This document shows positions 1-9,484 of a stretch of DNA of 64,000 nucleotides, piece by piece. The notes beneath the pieces are model-generated. The model was not told the DNA's origin, searched no databases, and was given only the letters and a program-made list of their open reading frames with translations. This DNA comes from Eximiradius sp. (GTDB lineage Bacteria > Bacteroidota > Ignavibacteria > Kapaibacteriales > UBA2268): positions 1 to 64,000 of the forward strand of contig CAKZLY010000023.1 of the NCBI GenBank assembly GCA_937127445.1. Reading direction: 5' to 3'. The position numbers and the translations under genes were made by a program. Positions within the stretch are counted from its first letter, which is position 1. Each line of letters begins with the position of its first letter.

Positions 1-1037
1 GCCATAAGCGTTGGAATTGATGTGCTTACCGGTTCTACGTTCGCACTTATCATATTCCAGCCGTTTACCAACGGGAAAAGTTGTGAAGGAAGATTAGAAA
101 CATATCGGAAGCGAATATCAGGTTGGAATGGCAGTGCATCCAAATAAGTGGGTTGATAATAATCGGATGACGCAGAGCGTTGTCGATTATTATTAAGCAA
201 GGAAAAACGCCAAAACGGTGCATCAAAATAATCTAACGGTGCTTGATACGATTTAATAATCAATATTTGTAAGTTATTAACCCCATTATAATAAAACATT
301 GAATTAAAATCAACTTCGAGCCATCCACTATCTAAATTATTGGGGAAATTGCCTTGATAAACTAAAGAATAACCAGAAAGCGAGTAGCTTCCACTATTAA
401 AAGTTTGTTGAGCAGTATGCTTCATATAAATTTGTATACCTGTAATTTGTTCTTTGTTATCGCCAAACCCTTTAAAAAATGCAATAGATTTAAGAAATTT
501 AGCGCTGCCGAGTTCGCTTTGAGTGTAAATCATTTCACAAGTTGAGTAAGAATAATACCTATCTATCGGCTGTGCAACATCATAATCGGTCCCAATACCA
601 ATTGATATTGCTGAATCAGCATTCTTAGTAATAAATTTTTTAGAAATCGACCAGGCAGTGGAATCAGTTGCATCTTTCGCACAAACGCGCCACCAATATT
701 GCGTTTGTGGAAGTAGTCCAGAAATAATAACATTATTGGAACTTTCAACAATATTGGAACGAAGATTTGTAAAACTTGAATCCATTGAAATCTGTATTCT
801 ATAAGAAATCGCTCCTGCAACAGAACTCCACGAAAGTGTTGGATTGAGAGAAACATTTGTTGAATTATCTGCTGGGAGTAGAAGTTGTGGAGGATTTGAA
901 CTTGAAATTTGTGGATTTTGAGAGAAAAATATAATATTACTTGAAACAGATTGATTCGAGAATGCTTGAGTATTTTTAGCATTCAGATCGCACCAAACAA
1001 ACAAAAATATTATTACAATAAAATATTTAGTTTTCAT
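1..1037 (-). CDS. Secreted protein with fibronectin III-like domain (3' end cut off)
   Basis: Reading the minus strand from an ATG at 1037 gives an open frame to the window edge (about 345 residues) with no stop, so the C-terminus is missing. Residues 1-20 form a signal peptide (basic start, then IVIIFLFVW). Residues about 45-130 look like a fibronectin type III-like domain, with motifs such as LLPADNSTNVSLNPTLSW, YRIQIS and YWWRVCAKD. This layout is common in secreted Bacteroidota/Ignavibacteria proteins. Near the cut end is GWNMIS, a short motif often seen in secreted proteins of this phylum. The middle has a beta-rich region. The ligand is unknown. It ends 13 nt upstream of the gatD stop on the same strand. 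The secreted, domain-containing nature is reasonably certain; the function is not. Confidence 0.75.
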   Translation of the reverse strand, partial: MKTKYFIVIIFLFVWCDLNAKNTQAFSNQSVSSNIIFFSQNPQISSSNPPQLLLPADNSTNVSLNPTLSWSSVAGAISYRIQISMDSSFTNLRSNIVESSNNVIISGLLPQTQYWWRVCAKDATDSTAWSISKKFITKNADSAISIGIGTDYDVAQPIDRYYSYSTCEMIYTQSELGSAKFLKSIAFFKGFGDNKEQITGIQIYMKHTAQQTFNSGSYSLSGYSLVYQGNFPNNLDSGWLEVDFNSMFYYNGVNNLQILIIKSYQAPLDYFDAPFWRFSLLNNNRQRSASSDYYQPTYLDALPFQPDIRFRYVSNLPSQLFPLVNGWNMISANVEPVSTSIPTLM

Positions 1038-1049
1038 TCTAACTCCAAT

Positions 1050-2438
1050 TTATTTTCTAACTTTTGAGATAAATTCTTCGACTTCGGGAATACCTCCTTG
1101 AAAAATCAAATAGCCATTGCTTGGCTCGCGTTCGGTAATTTCACCAGCTATAGGGGTAAGCATAATACGATGCACTTCGTCTAAATCGTCTGTTTGTCCC
1201 AATGCCCAGCCCAATTTAACATAAGCAACTTCTGGAAGCATATTTGCAGTTGGAACAACACCAAGTTCCATCATATCGCGGCCTGTATCGTATACATACA
1301 TCTGAACGTACCCCCAAAGAGTTTGAACAGTCATATATACAGCAACTTTATTTTCTTTGGCATGTTTCAAAGCTGGGTAAAGTGGTTTATTGACATGTCC
1401 CAGACCTGTTCCGGCAATTACAATTCCTCTGTATCCGTTGTCGATAAGGGAATCGATAATATCGGATTTCATATTTGGATAATAGTAGACTATAGCAACT
1501 CTATCATCAAAATAAGGGAACAAATCAACTTTTTTATCATTACGACGACGTTTATAATCATTGCGTAAAGGTGTGATTTTTTGACGATTTACCATCGCGA
1601 GTGGTATATCACCAATTGTTCGAAAAGTAGAGCGATAGCTTGAATGCATCTTTCTAACACGGGTTCCGCGATGAAGGAGCCCATATTCATCAGAAGTTGG
1701 TCCAAACATACAAACCATAACCTCGGCAATGTCGCTTTCGGCAGCTGTTTTAACGCTATGAATTAGGTTCAATGCAGCATCGGACGAGGGGCGGTCGGAA
1801 GAGCGTTGCGAGCCAACCATTACGATTGGAACAGGTGAATTTTGTATCATAAACGACAGAACAGCAGCTGTGTGGTGCATAGTATCTGTGCCATGGCCAA
1901 TGACAATACCGTGAACGCCTTTTTCAATTTCGCGAGCAATTGCTTTAGCGGTGCCAATCCATTGTTCAGGTCCCATATTCTCGCTGAAAACTCCGTAAAG
2001 CTTTTCAGTTTCTAAATTGCAGTAATCTGCAAGTTCTGGGACAGAACCATATAATTCACCAGGAGAAAAAGCAGGAATTACCGCACCGGTTCTATAATCA
2101 AGTCGGCTTGCGATTGTTCCACCAGTGCCAAAAAGCTTAACCTTTGGTAATTTTGGATTAAATGGGAATTCTTTTTCAGGAATTTTATAATGAGCAATTT
2201 TTCTGCCTAAAATTTTAATGTTTTGGATTTTATCTGCCCGAAGACCTATGTTATAACCGCTTGGTAGTTTCAAAACAACATGTTGGTCGTCCGCAGTTTC
2301 GGACCGAGGCAGGATAATACCATCGAAAGTCCCATCACTTGTTTCGAGATAGACTTCGCTCCAAACCATAGCATTGAAATTTTGAAGCACTTCGAGCGAA
2401 CGTCCCCGATAGCCTTTGTAATCTTCGCTATTGCTCAT
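1050..2438 (-). CDS. gatD: Glu-tRNA(Gln) amidotransferase subunit D (GatD)
   Basis: Glutaminase subunit of the heterodimeric GatDE enzyme, which converts misacylated Glu-tRNA(Gln) to Gln-tRNA(Gln). At 462 aa it is in the GatD range and longer than free L-asparaginases. Residues 1-95 form the extra N-terminal domain specific to GatD, and the asparaginase-like domain follows. The catalytic signatures are visible: GTGGTIASRLDYRTG at about 104-118, HGTDTM at about 182-187, GSQRSSDRPSSDA at about 209-221, and a lysine in VRKMHSS at about 263. These match the Thr/Thr/Asp/Lys set of the family. The ATG at 2438 has AGGAG 8 nt upstream. It overlaps gatE by 11 nt, so the two are translationally coupled. 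GatDE is regarded as an archaeal enzyme, so its presence here is unusual. A plain type I asparaginase is unlikely given the N-domain and the partner gene. Confidence 0.93.
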   Translation of the reverse strand: MSNSEDYKGYRGRSLEVLQNFNAMVWSEVYLETSDGTFDGIILPRSETADDQHVVLKLPSGYNIGLRADKIQNIKILGRKIAHYKIPEKEFPFNPKLPKVKLFGTGGTIASRLDYRTGAVIPAFSPGELYGSVPELADYCNLETEKLYGVFSENMGPEQWIGTAKAIAREIEKGVHGIVIGHGTDTMHHTAAVLSFMIQNSPVPIVMVGSQRSSDRPSSDAALNLIHSVKTAAESDIAEVMVCMFGPTSDEYGLLHRGTRVRKMHSSYRSTFRTIGDIPLAMVNRQKITPLRNDYKRRRNDKKVDLFPYFDDRVAIVYYYPNMKSDIIDSLIDNGYRGIVIAGTGLGHVNKPLYPALKHAKENKVAVYMTVQTLWGYVQMYVYDTGRDMMELGVVPTANMLPEVAYVKLGWALGQTDDLDEVHRIMLTPIAGEITEREPSNGYLIFQGGIPEVEEFISKVRK

Positions 2439-4368
2439 TATTCATCTCCTTTTCAAAATAATTGATTACTTCCTTAGCAACGATGCAACCATCAATCCTA
2501 CCAAATAGATTCTTCATTACGAGAGATAACGTCAAAGTAATTTTATTTTTTTCGTCATATAGTTTCATTTTCTCAACTTTTTTTGATGCTTGACGAATTT
2601 CGTATAATAATTCGGATTGACTACAATGCTGAGGTATCATTTCTTTCTCGAACTTACCGTTATTGCTGGCGATTAACTCTAAAAGATAAAAAATGCCATC
2701 TTTGCAAATAAAATTATTTTTGAATAATTCAAATACCTGAATAAAAATATTGCTGTCTAAGAAAGAAATATCTTTGCCTTTTTTCTTCAACTTCTTTGGG
2801 AAATTAATTAGAGTAATTGCGGCAAATACTGGCGAAATTCCCATTTCTTCGACAAGAATTTCAAAAGTTTTGGCATATTTCGAAACAGACAAATCCTTGA
2901 TAATATCCGTAGGAACACCAATAGATTTATACCAAGTTTCCCTTTCCCAAAAGTATTTCGGAAGGTTTTGTTTAATTCGAAGCTTGCGTTCATCTGTAAT
3001 TTTTTTCGGGGGCAAATCGGTATCGGGATACATTCTTTGCGGACCGGGCAATATTCTCTCAAAACCAGTTGTACCGTCGTAAAGTGCCTGTCGAGTTTCC
3101 GAAGGGACGCCAATAGTTGCTTCTTTTGTACGAATAATAATTTCTTTTGCACCAGTATTGGCATCACGAGCATCTCCCCAGACTAATACGAGAGTATCAT
3201 CATCGCTCGCGGAAACAAATTTACGAACCTTCTGCCATTCGTGGGACGAAAGAGTTTCGCTACGGCTATCGGAATGAGCAATATTTGGCAACACAGAAAG
3301 ACAAGCAATAACTCTAACTCTATCAGAAATTTCTTTCGAAAAATATGTATCGGTCTGAGTTTGCCAGCGAAGTAACCCACGCCAACCACGAAGAACAACA
3401 CAATTAACCATTTTACCTTCTGAAATGGCATTGTGAATTGGGGTGTATCGTGTTTTTGTGAGCAGTTTTGTTACATCAAAATACTTAGCTTCAAATGTAT
3501 CAGAATTTATACCTCTTTTATTTAATTCATCACGAAGATGAAGCAAGTTCCACTGTCGCATAGCTTCGTTGTAAGTAAGAAGAGGTATCATCGGAATTCT
3601 GGGAACACCTTTAATTTCGATGCGAGTTCCTTCACGGACGCTAACATTAACATCTTGTCGGGCGGCACCAATACCATTACGAACTTTGCCAGTTGAATTA
3701 ACAAGACGTCGAAGCAGTTCATTAACTTCTGCAACTTCTTGCGGAGTTCTCATTTCAGGTTGGGTAACTGTTTCGATAAGTGGCATACCAAGCCTATCAG
3801 TTAGATAAATTCGTGTATGACCGAAGTCAGAAACCTCTCGGCAAGAATCTTCTTCTAAAGACATTTGAATTATGCCAATAGTTCTATCTTTGTATGGGAT
3901 AAATCCGCCGACGCTTGTTATTGCTGTTCTCTGGAAACCTGTTGGAATACTACCATCGAGATATTGCTTTCGGGAAATATGGAGTTCATCGACAAGTGAA
4001 GCGTTAAGCAAAAGTCCAATTTCCAATGCAATATCCAAAGCTTCTTCATTGATTTCAAATGGTGGAGTATCATCCATTTCATATGTACAAACTGTATCAT
4101 AATGAATTCTATAAATAATATCTTTTTTTGTTTTGAATTCCATTAAGGCTGTTCCATCGTATTCACCAAGTTCTGAAAGGGTGGGTCGCATATGGCGAAG
4201 AATTTCAGCGTGATAAATATCGTTATTGTATTTACCAGCAGGACAACGGCAGAACAGTTTTTTCTCTGTAAGTAATTGTTGGTGAATTTCTAATCCTGAT
4301 TTAAAACCAATTTCGGCATAATCATCAGGTGTCATTTCGTCAAATGGCTTAAAAAGAAAATCCGACAT
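2428..4368 (-). CDS. gatE: Glu-tRNA(Gln) amidotransferase subunit E (GatE)
   Basis: Kinase/transamidase subunit of GatDE. It phosphorylates the glutamate on tRNA(Gln) and accepts ammonia from GatD. The protein is 646 aa. The GatB/GatE signature GLEIHQQL (about 25-32) and the cysteine pair in FCRCPAG are at the N-terminus, followed by the GatB-like core (YLDGSIPTGFQRT, QDVNVSVREGTRIEIKG). Residues about 310-440 are an insertion resembling the AspRS-type GAD domain (VLRGWRGLL, GFERILPGPQRMYPDTDLP). This insertion separates GatE from GatB. The C-terminal 100 residues are helical, as in the YqeY-like tail. The ATG at 4368 is preferred over an upstream TTG at 4374 because GGA lies about 7 nt ahead of it. 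It is the first gene of the gatE-gatD pair and divergent from fusA. Confidence 0.94.
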   Translation of the reverse strand: MSDFLFKPFDEMTPDDYAEIGFKSGLEIHQQLLTEKKLFCRCPAGKYNNDIYHAEILRHMRPTLSELGEYDGTALMEFKTKKDIIYRIHYDTVCTYEMDDTPPFEINEEALDIALEIGLLLNASLVDELHISRKQYLDGSIPTGFQRTAITSVGGFIPYKDRTIGIIQMSLEEDSCREVSDFGHTRIYLTDRLGMPLIETVTQPEMRTPQEVAEVNELLRRLVNSTGKVRNGIGAARQDVNVSVREGTRIEIKGVPRIPMIPLLTYNEAMRQWNLLHLRDELNKRGINSDTFEAKYFDVTKLLTKTRYTPIHNAISEGKMVNCVVLRGWRGLLRWQTQTDTYFSKEISDRVRVIACLSVLPNIAHSDSRSETLSSHEWQKVRKFVSASDDDTLVLVWGDARDANTGAKEIIIRTKEATIGVPSETRQALYDGTTGFERILPGPQRMYPDTDLPPKKITDERKLRIKQNLPKYFWERETWYKSIGVPTDIIKDLSVSKYAKTFEILVEEMGISPVFAAITLINFPKKLKKKGKDISFLDSNIFIQVFELFKNNFICKDGIFYLLELIASNNGKFEKEMIPQHCSQSELLYEIRQASKKVEKMKLYDEKNKITLTLSLVMKNLFGRIDGCIVAKEVINYFEKEMNNEQ

Positions 4369-4521
4369 AAGCAATCCATAAATTGATTAATATATTTATT
4401 ATTGCAAATTACTTATATTTTTTTGCAATTCAAATGTTTTTGTAAGAACAAATTGGAACTAAATATTTGGAAATTAACAAGTTTTTAATAAAAAAATGTA
4501 TTAAAATTAAAAGATTTTTTG

Positions 4522-4529
4522 TATTTTTG
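4522..4529 (+). promoter_or_regulatory. TAnnTTTG -7 element for fusA
   Basis: TATTTTTG matches the Bacteroidota -7 consensus TAnnTTTG exactly and ends 54 nt before the fusA ATG. No clear TTTG -33 box is visible. Assigned from motif and position only. Confidence 0.4.
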
Positions 4530-4583
4530 CTTTTCTATTTTGAATTGGATGAATTAATTATTAACAATTTGTGGTTATAGAAA

Positions 4584-6674
4584 ATGTTTGATATTGCAAA
4601 ATTGCGAAATATTGGGATTGCCGCTCATATTGATTCAGGCAAAACTACTTTAAGCGAACGCATTCTTTATTATACAGGGAAAATTCATCAAGTCGTTGAG
4701 GTAAGAAGCAAAACTGGTGCTGGACCGACAATGGATTCGATGGATTTGGAAAGAGAGAAGGGGATTACAATCCAATCTGCTGCTACTTATTGTGAATGGA
4801 AGAACTATCAAATAAATTTGATTGATACACCGGGTCACATTGATTTCACAGTTGAGGTCGAAAGAGCTCTACGGGTGCTTGATGGTGCCATACTTGTTTT
4901 GTGTGGGGTTGCTGGTGTGCAAAGCCAATCTATCACTGTTGATAGACAGATGAGGCGCTATGCTGTTCCAAGAATTGCTTTCATCAATAAAGTTGACCGT
5001 GCAGGTGCTAATCCTGATAAAGTAGTAGCTCAGTTAGAAGAAAAATTGCACTTAAAACCAGTTTTATTGACTATGCCAATTGGGATTGAAGATTCATTTG
5101 AAGGCGTTATTGACTTAATTAAAATGAAAGCGGTCTATTATCTTGGAAATAATGGTGAAATTGTTGAAGAAAGGGATATTCCAGAACATTTATTAGATGA
5201 AGCACAACGCAGACGCACAATAATGATTGAACGTATCGCTGATTTTAATGATAATATTGCAGAAAAATATTTAGCCGAAGAAGAAATTTCAGAAGATGAA
5301 ATTCGTTCAGCTATTCGTCAAGCAACACTATCGCTGCACCTTACCCCTGTTTTTGTTGGGACTGCAAAACAAAACAAAGGTGTCCAGACACTTTTAGATG
5401 GAGTATGTCATTACTTACCGGCGCCGACTGATGTAAAGAACTTCGCGTTAGATTTGGATAAGAATGAAGAGAAAGTAGAGCTAATTGCTGATCCGAAATC
5501 ACCGACTGTTGCTCTTGCTTTCAAATTGGAGGATGGGCGTTACGGACAATTAACGTATATGCGTATTTATCAAGGAAAAATCGCCAAAGGAGATAATTTA
5601 ATTAATACATCAAATAAGAAAAAGCTCAAAGTGCCAAGACTTGTAAGAATGCACGCAAGCGAAATGCATGATATAGAAGAAGCACAGGCGGGCGATATTA
5701 TTGCTATGTTTGGTGTGGATTGCTCTTCGGGCGATACTTTTACAGATGGGAGTGTAAATTTTGCTATGACATCTATGCACATACCAACACCTGTGGTAGA
5801 GTTGTCTGTTGCTCCAAAAGAAAAGTCTATGCAAGCAAATTTCTCAAAAGCAATGAATAGATTTCAGAAAGAAGACCCGACATTCCAGGTATATCGTGAT
5901 GAAGACACCGGAGAGACTGTGATCAAAGGAATGGGCGAACTTCATTTGGAAATATACATTGAGAGAATAAGGCGTGAATATAATTGTGAAGTTGTTGTTG
6001 GGAAGCCGAAAGTTGCATATCGAGAAGCTATCACACACCGTGCTGAATTCAACTACACGCATAAAAAACAAACTGGTGGTGCAGGACAATTTGCTCGTGT
6101 GGCAGGATATATTGAACCAATTGAAGCCGAAGCTAATAAAGAATTTGAATTTCTCAATAAAATTGTTGGTGGTGTTATTGCTAAAGAATATATTCCTGCA
6201 TGTGAGAAAGGTTTTGCTGAACAATTAACAGATGGATATTTAATTGAGAAACCTATTGTTGGGGTACGAGTAGAATTGAATGATGGGCAGATGCATCCGG
6301 TAGATTCATCCGAAATGGCATTCAAAACTGCTGCAAAAATGGCAATTAGAGAAGCTGTTGCAAAAGCAAATCCAATTATTTTGGAACCTATTATGAAATT
6401 GGAGACTTCTGCTCCGGAAGAGTTCCAAGGGACTATAATAGGACAAATCAACCAAAGAAGAGGAATAATTATCAATACAACAATTGAAAATAATTATGCG
6501 ATAGTTGAAGCAGAAGTTCCTTTGCGTGATATGTTCGGTTATTCAAATGATTTACGAGGTGCAACCCAAGGCAAAGGTGAATTTACAATGGAATTTTTGA
6601 AATATGCACCTGTCCCGAAATCAGTTCAAGATGAAATCATCAAAGAATATCAAGAAATAAAGAAAAAAAATTAA
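4584..6674 (+). CDS. fusA: Elongation factor G, EFG1/spd-like
   Basis: Ribosomal translocase, 696 aa, full length. The GTPase motifs are G1 AHIDSGKTT (about 15-23), G2 [10 protein letters not shown]3 DTPGHIDF and G4 NKVD. Domain II and the C-terminal domains follow, with [15 protein letters not shown] and the domain IV loop around [10 protein letters not shown]. The G1 and switch I region ([38 protein letters not shown]) resembles mitochondrial EFG1 and the spd group of bacterial EF-Gs. The canonical Bacteroidota EF-G reads AHIDAGKTTTTERI. spd-type EF-G1 is known to specialise in translocation, with recycling done by EF-G2. Whether this genome has a second EF-G cannot be seen here. It sits alone, divergent from gatED, and ends in a strong hairpin. 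Function is certain; the subgroup is inferred from motif similarity. Confidence 0.95.
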   Translation: MFDIAKLRNIGIAAHIDSGKTTLSERILYYTGKIHQVVEVRSKTGAGPTMDSMDLEREKGITIQSAATYCEWKNYQINLIDTPGHIDFTVEVERALRVLDGAILVLCGVAGVQSQSITVDRQMRRYAVPRIAFINKVDRAGANPDKVVAQLEEKLHLKPVLLTMPIGIEDSFEGVIDLIKMKAVYYLGNNGEIVEERDIPEHLLDEAQRRRTIMIERIADFNDNIAEKYLAEEEISEDEIRSAIRQATLSLHLTPVFVGTAKQNKGVQTLLDGVCHYLPAPTDVKNFALDLDKNEEKVELIADPKSPTVALAFKLEDGRYGQLTYMRIYQGKIAKGDNLINTSNKKKLKVPRLVRMHASEMHDIEEAQAGDIIAMFGVDCSSGDTFTDGSVNFAMTSMHIPTPVVELSVAPKEKSMQANFSKAMNRFQKEDPTFQVYRDEDTGETVIKGMGELHLEIYIERIRREYNCEVVVGKPKVAYREAITHRAEFNYTHKKQTGGAGQFARVAGYIEPIEAEANKEFEFLNKIVGGVIAKEYIPACEKGFAEQLTDGYLIEKPIVGVRVELNDGQMHPVDSSEMAFKTAAKMAIREAVAKANPIILEPIMKLETSAPEEFQGTIIGQINQRRGIIINTTIENNYAIVEAEVPLRDMFGYSNDLRGATQGKGEFTMEFLKYAPVPKSVQDEIIKEYQEIKKKN

Positions 6675-6680
6675 CACAAA

Positions 6681-6708
6681 ATAAAGGCAGCGGAAACGCT
6701 GCCTTTAT
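6681..6708. terminator. Bidirectional terminator between fusA and the TonB receptor
   Basis: A 12-bp stem (ATAAAGGCAGCG pairing with CGCTGCCTTTAT) with a GAAA loop, flanked by A-rich and T-rich runs, lies 7 nt after the fusA stop and 5 nt before the stop of the convergent receptor gene. It can serve both strands. Confidence 0.85.
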
Positions 6709-6712
6709 TTTA

Positions 6713-8905
6713 TCAATTTCTACAATAGTTTATTGAAAGTACAATTTGTCTTGTTATGCCTAAATTACCAGGAACCTCGGTATAATAATAATCAAACAAA
6801 TTGTATGAAGAAAGTGCAATATTAAAATCAGAAAACTTGTATTTAAGGCTTGCATCAACTAAGTGAATCGGAACGCGGGCATCGAAATTTTTGATTTGAA
6901 AGCGAAGTTCATCATCAACACGTTCAGTTTTGCTCTTGTATCGGTAGTCAGCGTTAAGTTCGAAATTATCAAAGACAAAGAAAAATCTTATAATAGAAGA
7001 AAAAACTGCGCGGTATTTTAATTTTTTATCGTTTTCCAAATCAATAGGATTCATAACATTAAATGCAAGTTCTGTTCCGAAATAACTTGTAATCATTGAT
7101 TTTGCATCAAAATCAATACCTGTAACTCTTGCTCTTGTAGTATTTACAAATTGAATTTTGGGAGAAGAATTGGTAATGAATTTGGGTTCAATTAAATTGA
7201 AAAGTTCGTTGTTATAAATTGAAAAGTCAAGAATTATAGGGATAGAATTAATAATTAAGGGCAAATTATAGCCAACTTCTATAGAAATACTTTTTTCATT
7301 TTTAAGTTTGGTATTCGGAACAACTTCAAAGCCTCGGAAAGCAACTGATGCAAATCTTTCAGCAATGGAAGCAGGACGAAAACCTTTGCCGATAGAGGCA
7401 CGAACAGTGGAGTTGAAGGCAGTTCGATATGCTAATCCAGCTTTTGGCGAAAATTCAACTTTTGATTTTGAAAAGTTCTTGTGGATCGAATCGGTTTGTT
7501 CGGCATCGAATCTACCACCATAAGTAATCACCAAATCGCCGAATTTATTTTCAGCTTGGGAATAAATGGAAATATATTTTTGATGTTGATTCCCATAAAT
7601 TTTTGCTTTCACACTATTGTTAATATAATTTAGCCCATAGGTTAAATTAACCAAGTCATTGATTTTTGAATTAAATTGAATTTCAGAATTAATGCTCTGA
7701 GCAGTCGATTGCCTATATTCATTTCCCGTTAGTTCATTTTGAAGTTCAGTTAGATAAAAACCGTTTTTAAGTGTAAAAAAATGATTAGACGAGATAATTG
7801 AACGGAATTCGGCAGCGATAAAGTATTTATTTGATGAGATTTGATTATCGAAATTAGTTGCAGAAGGTGGTCGGGTAGCGCTATCAAGACTATTCCAATA
7901 AACCCAGTCATCTCGATATGAACGTGCGAATTGACCTGATAGATTTAGAATAGTGAAATCATTAAAGCTATAGCTAGTTTTTAGAAATAACATTGCTTGC
8001 TCTTCTCGATTATATAAACGGTAGCCATCGTCTTTTGAGTAAGAAGCGGAAGAGCTAAAACCAAACTTGTCATAACGTTGAGAATAAGCAAAATTCACTT
8101 GACGAATCTGCTGAAAATTATCACTAAAACGCCAACTCTTGTATTTAGGTTTTGTATAAACACCAAAATTAGAATTAGCTGTTAGATACATTTTTTCTTT
8201 TGGTTCGCGTGTAATTAAGTTGATTACACCACCCAAAGCAGATGCCCCATAAAGTGCTGATCCTGCACCTTTAATTATCTCGATTTGTTCAATCAAAGGA
8301 AATGGAATGGCGTCGCTTTTAATATCTCCATTGTCGGCACTCAGAACAGGAATCCCATCAATAAGCATTATAGCTCTCGAACCTATTCCGAAAGCGAACC
8401 CCGAAGAACCGCGTATACTGATATTATCATTATTTACTTCGATAGAAGGGATATATTCTAACGCTCTATCAATTGTTACAATTGATTTTTCGCTAAATAT
8501 GTTTCCTTTAATAATACTTAATGAAATCGGAACTTCTTGAACTGTTTGAACTTTTTTATTGGCAGTAATTACAACTTCACCTGCAACTAAAACTTTTGGA
8601 CGAAGGCCAATTTCCAATACCGTATCTCTATTTTCACGAATTAACACATCGAACCTTTGAGTTTCGTAACCGACAGCACTTACAAGGAGTTTATATTTCC
8701 CAATTGGTATTGATTTAATTTCGAATTTACCTTCGCGATTAGTAAAACTTCCGATAGATGTACCATCAATTCGCACAGTGGAACTAATGACAGGAAGTTT
8801 GGTTTCTGCATCCAAGACTGTTCCCCGCAAGCTACCTTTTGGCTTAGCAAATGCAACACTTGAAAAAAAGAATAAAAGAAGTAATAATTTATATAAAAGT
8901 TTCAT
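6713..8905 (-). CDS. TonB-dependent outer-membrane receptor
   Basis: Outer-membrane transporter energised by TonB, 730 aa. A signal peptide (about 1-20, ending SVAFA) is followed by a carboxypeptidase-regulatory-like domain at about 23-105 (GSLRGTVLDAETKLPV, GYETQRFDV). This pre-plug domain is typical of Bacteroidota receptors. The plug is at about 115-235 (VQEVPISLSIIKG, YGASALGGVINLITREP) and a 22-strand-type barrel follows, ending in an aromatic-rich tail (LSINYCRN). The substrate is not evident; siderophores, cobalamin and other metal complexes are all possible. It lies 9 nt downstream of a small lipoprotein gene on the same strand, which suggests an operon and perhaps a surface partner. 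No TonB/ExbBD or SusD-like gene is adjacent. Confidence 0.9.
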   Translation of the reverse strand: MKLLYKLLLLLFFFSSVAFAKPKGSLRGTVLDAETKLPVISSTVRIDGTSIGSFTNREGKFEIKSIPIGKYKLLVSAVGYETQRFDVLIRENRDTVLEIGLRPKVLVAGEVVITANKKVQTVQEVPISLSIIKGNIFSEKSIVTIDRALEYIPSIEVNNDNISIRGSSGFAFGIGSRAIMLIDGIPVLSADNGDIKSDAIPFPLIEQIEIIKGAGSALYGASALGGVINLITREPKEKMYLTANSNFGVYTKPKYKSWRFSDNFQQIRQVNFAYSQRYDKFGFSSSASYSKDDGYRLYNREEQAMLFLKTSYSFNDFTILNLSGQFARSYRDDWVYWNSLDSATRPPSATNFDNQISSNKYFIAAEFRSIISSNHFFTLKNGFYLTELQNELTGNEYRQSTAQSINSEIQFNSKINDLVNLTYGLNYINNSVKAKIYGNQHQKYISIYSQAENKFGDLVITYGGRFDAEQTDSIHKNFSKSKVEFSPKAGLAYRTAFNSTVRASIGKGFRPASIAERFASVAFRGFEVVPNTKLKNEKSISIEVGYNLPLIINSIPIILDFSIYNNELFNLIEPKFITNSSPKIQFVNTTRARVTGIDFDAKSMITSYFGTELAFNVMNPIDLENDKKLKYRAVFSSIIRFFFVFDNFELNADYRYKSKTERVDDELRFQIKNFDARVPIHLVDASLKYKFSDFNIALSSYNLFDYYYTEVPGNLGITRQIVLSINYCRN

Positions 8906-8914
8906 ACATTTCCC

Positions 8915-9385
8915 TTAAAATGGTTGAGGCAACTTTTTACTGAAGTCAACAATAAAATCTATGTTAATTGTAGTAGGTTTTGAAAAGAATATTTTTTCAG
9001 GTGTATAATTAATAGTATCGTTCGAGTATATCCCGACAACATCCCATTCGAATAAAGTACCATATTGGCGAGCTACTACAAGATATGAAATAGTTGCAGG
9101 TAACTTGTCAATTTCTATTAAATAATCACACTGATTGTTTCTGATTGGTAATAAGCTTTCAGTAAAAATAGCATTCCCCGTAAGGACTTCTGAAACTATA
9201 TCCTTCGGAGGATAGTCGTTAAATGCCACAACGCGTAAATCTTTTATTAGTGAATCGGGAGGAAGATTTTCGACAAAGCTGATTTTACCTTTAATAATTG
9301 CTTTTTCAGTTGGAGCAAGCCCTTCCTGACAAGAGAGAAATAGGAACATCAATAAAATCAAGTATTTTTTTCTTTTCATAAGCAT
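8915..9385 (-). CDS. Small lipoprotein upstream of the TonB receptor
   Basis: 156 aa, not assigned to a named family. The N-terminus (basic residues, then YLILLMFLFLSC) is a lipoprotein signal with the acylated cysteine in LSCQ. The rest is a single beta-rich domain with motifs IIKGKISF, LRVVAFNDYPP and YLVVARQYG. It resembles the small Ig/transthyretin-like lipoproteins found near TonB receptors in Ignavibacteria and Chlorobi. It is the first gene of the pair, with the receptor starting 9 nt downstream. Two in-frame ATGs (9385 and 9379) are possible and neither has a clear ribosome-binding site. A role in substrate capture at the surface is inferred from context only. Confidence 0.7.
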   Translation of the reverse strand: MLMKRKKYLILLMFLFLSCQEGLAPTEKAIIKGKISFVENLPPDSLIKDLRVVAFNDYPPKDIVSEVLTGNAIFTESLLPIRNNQCDYLIEIDKLPATISYLVVARQYGTLFEWDVVGIYSNDTINYTPEKIFFSKPTTINIDFIVDFSKKLPQPF

Positions 9386-9450
9386 ACTTAAAAATAAAAT
9401 ATATCTAATTTAACGAAATAATAAAATAATGATTTTTCACAAATTGAGTT

Positions 9451-9458
9451 TATATTTG
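9451..9458 (+). promoter_or_regulatory. TAnnTTTG -7 element for the methyltransferase
   Basis: TATATTTG is an exact match ending 26 nt before the ATG at 9485. A TTTTT run lies 13 nt upstream of it. Confidence 0.45.
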
Positions 9459-9484
9459 AAAATATTATTTTAACAAAAGCAAAA

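Noticed and set aside
563..982. A 139-aa frame on the minus strand
   Set aside because: It lies in another frame within the partial FnIII protein, which has a signal peptide and recognisable domain in its own frame.
1..4374. Chimeric assembly or archaeal contig joined to bacterial DNA
   Set aside because: Bacterial genes flank gatED on both sides with short natural gaps and similar base composition; no join is visible. Read coverage would settle it.
5844..6475. Antisense frames within fusA
   Set aside because: Composition and lack of motifs mark them as shadows of the EF-G coding sequence.
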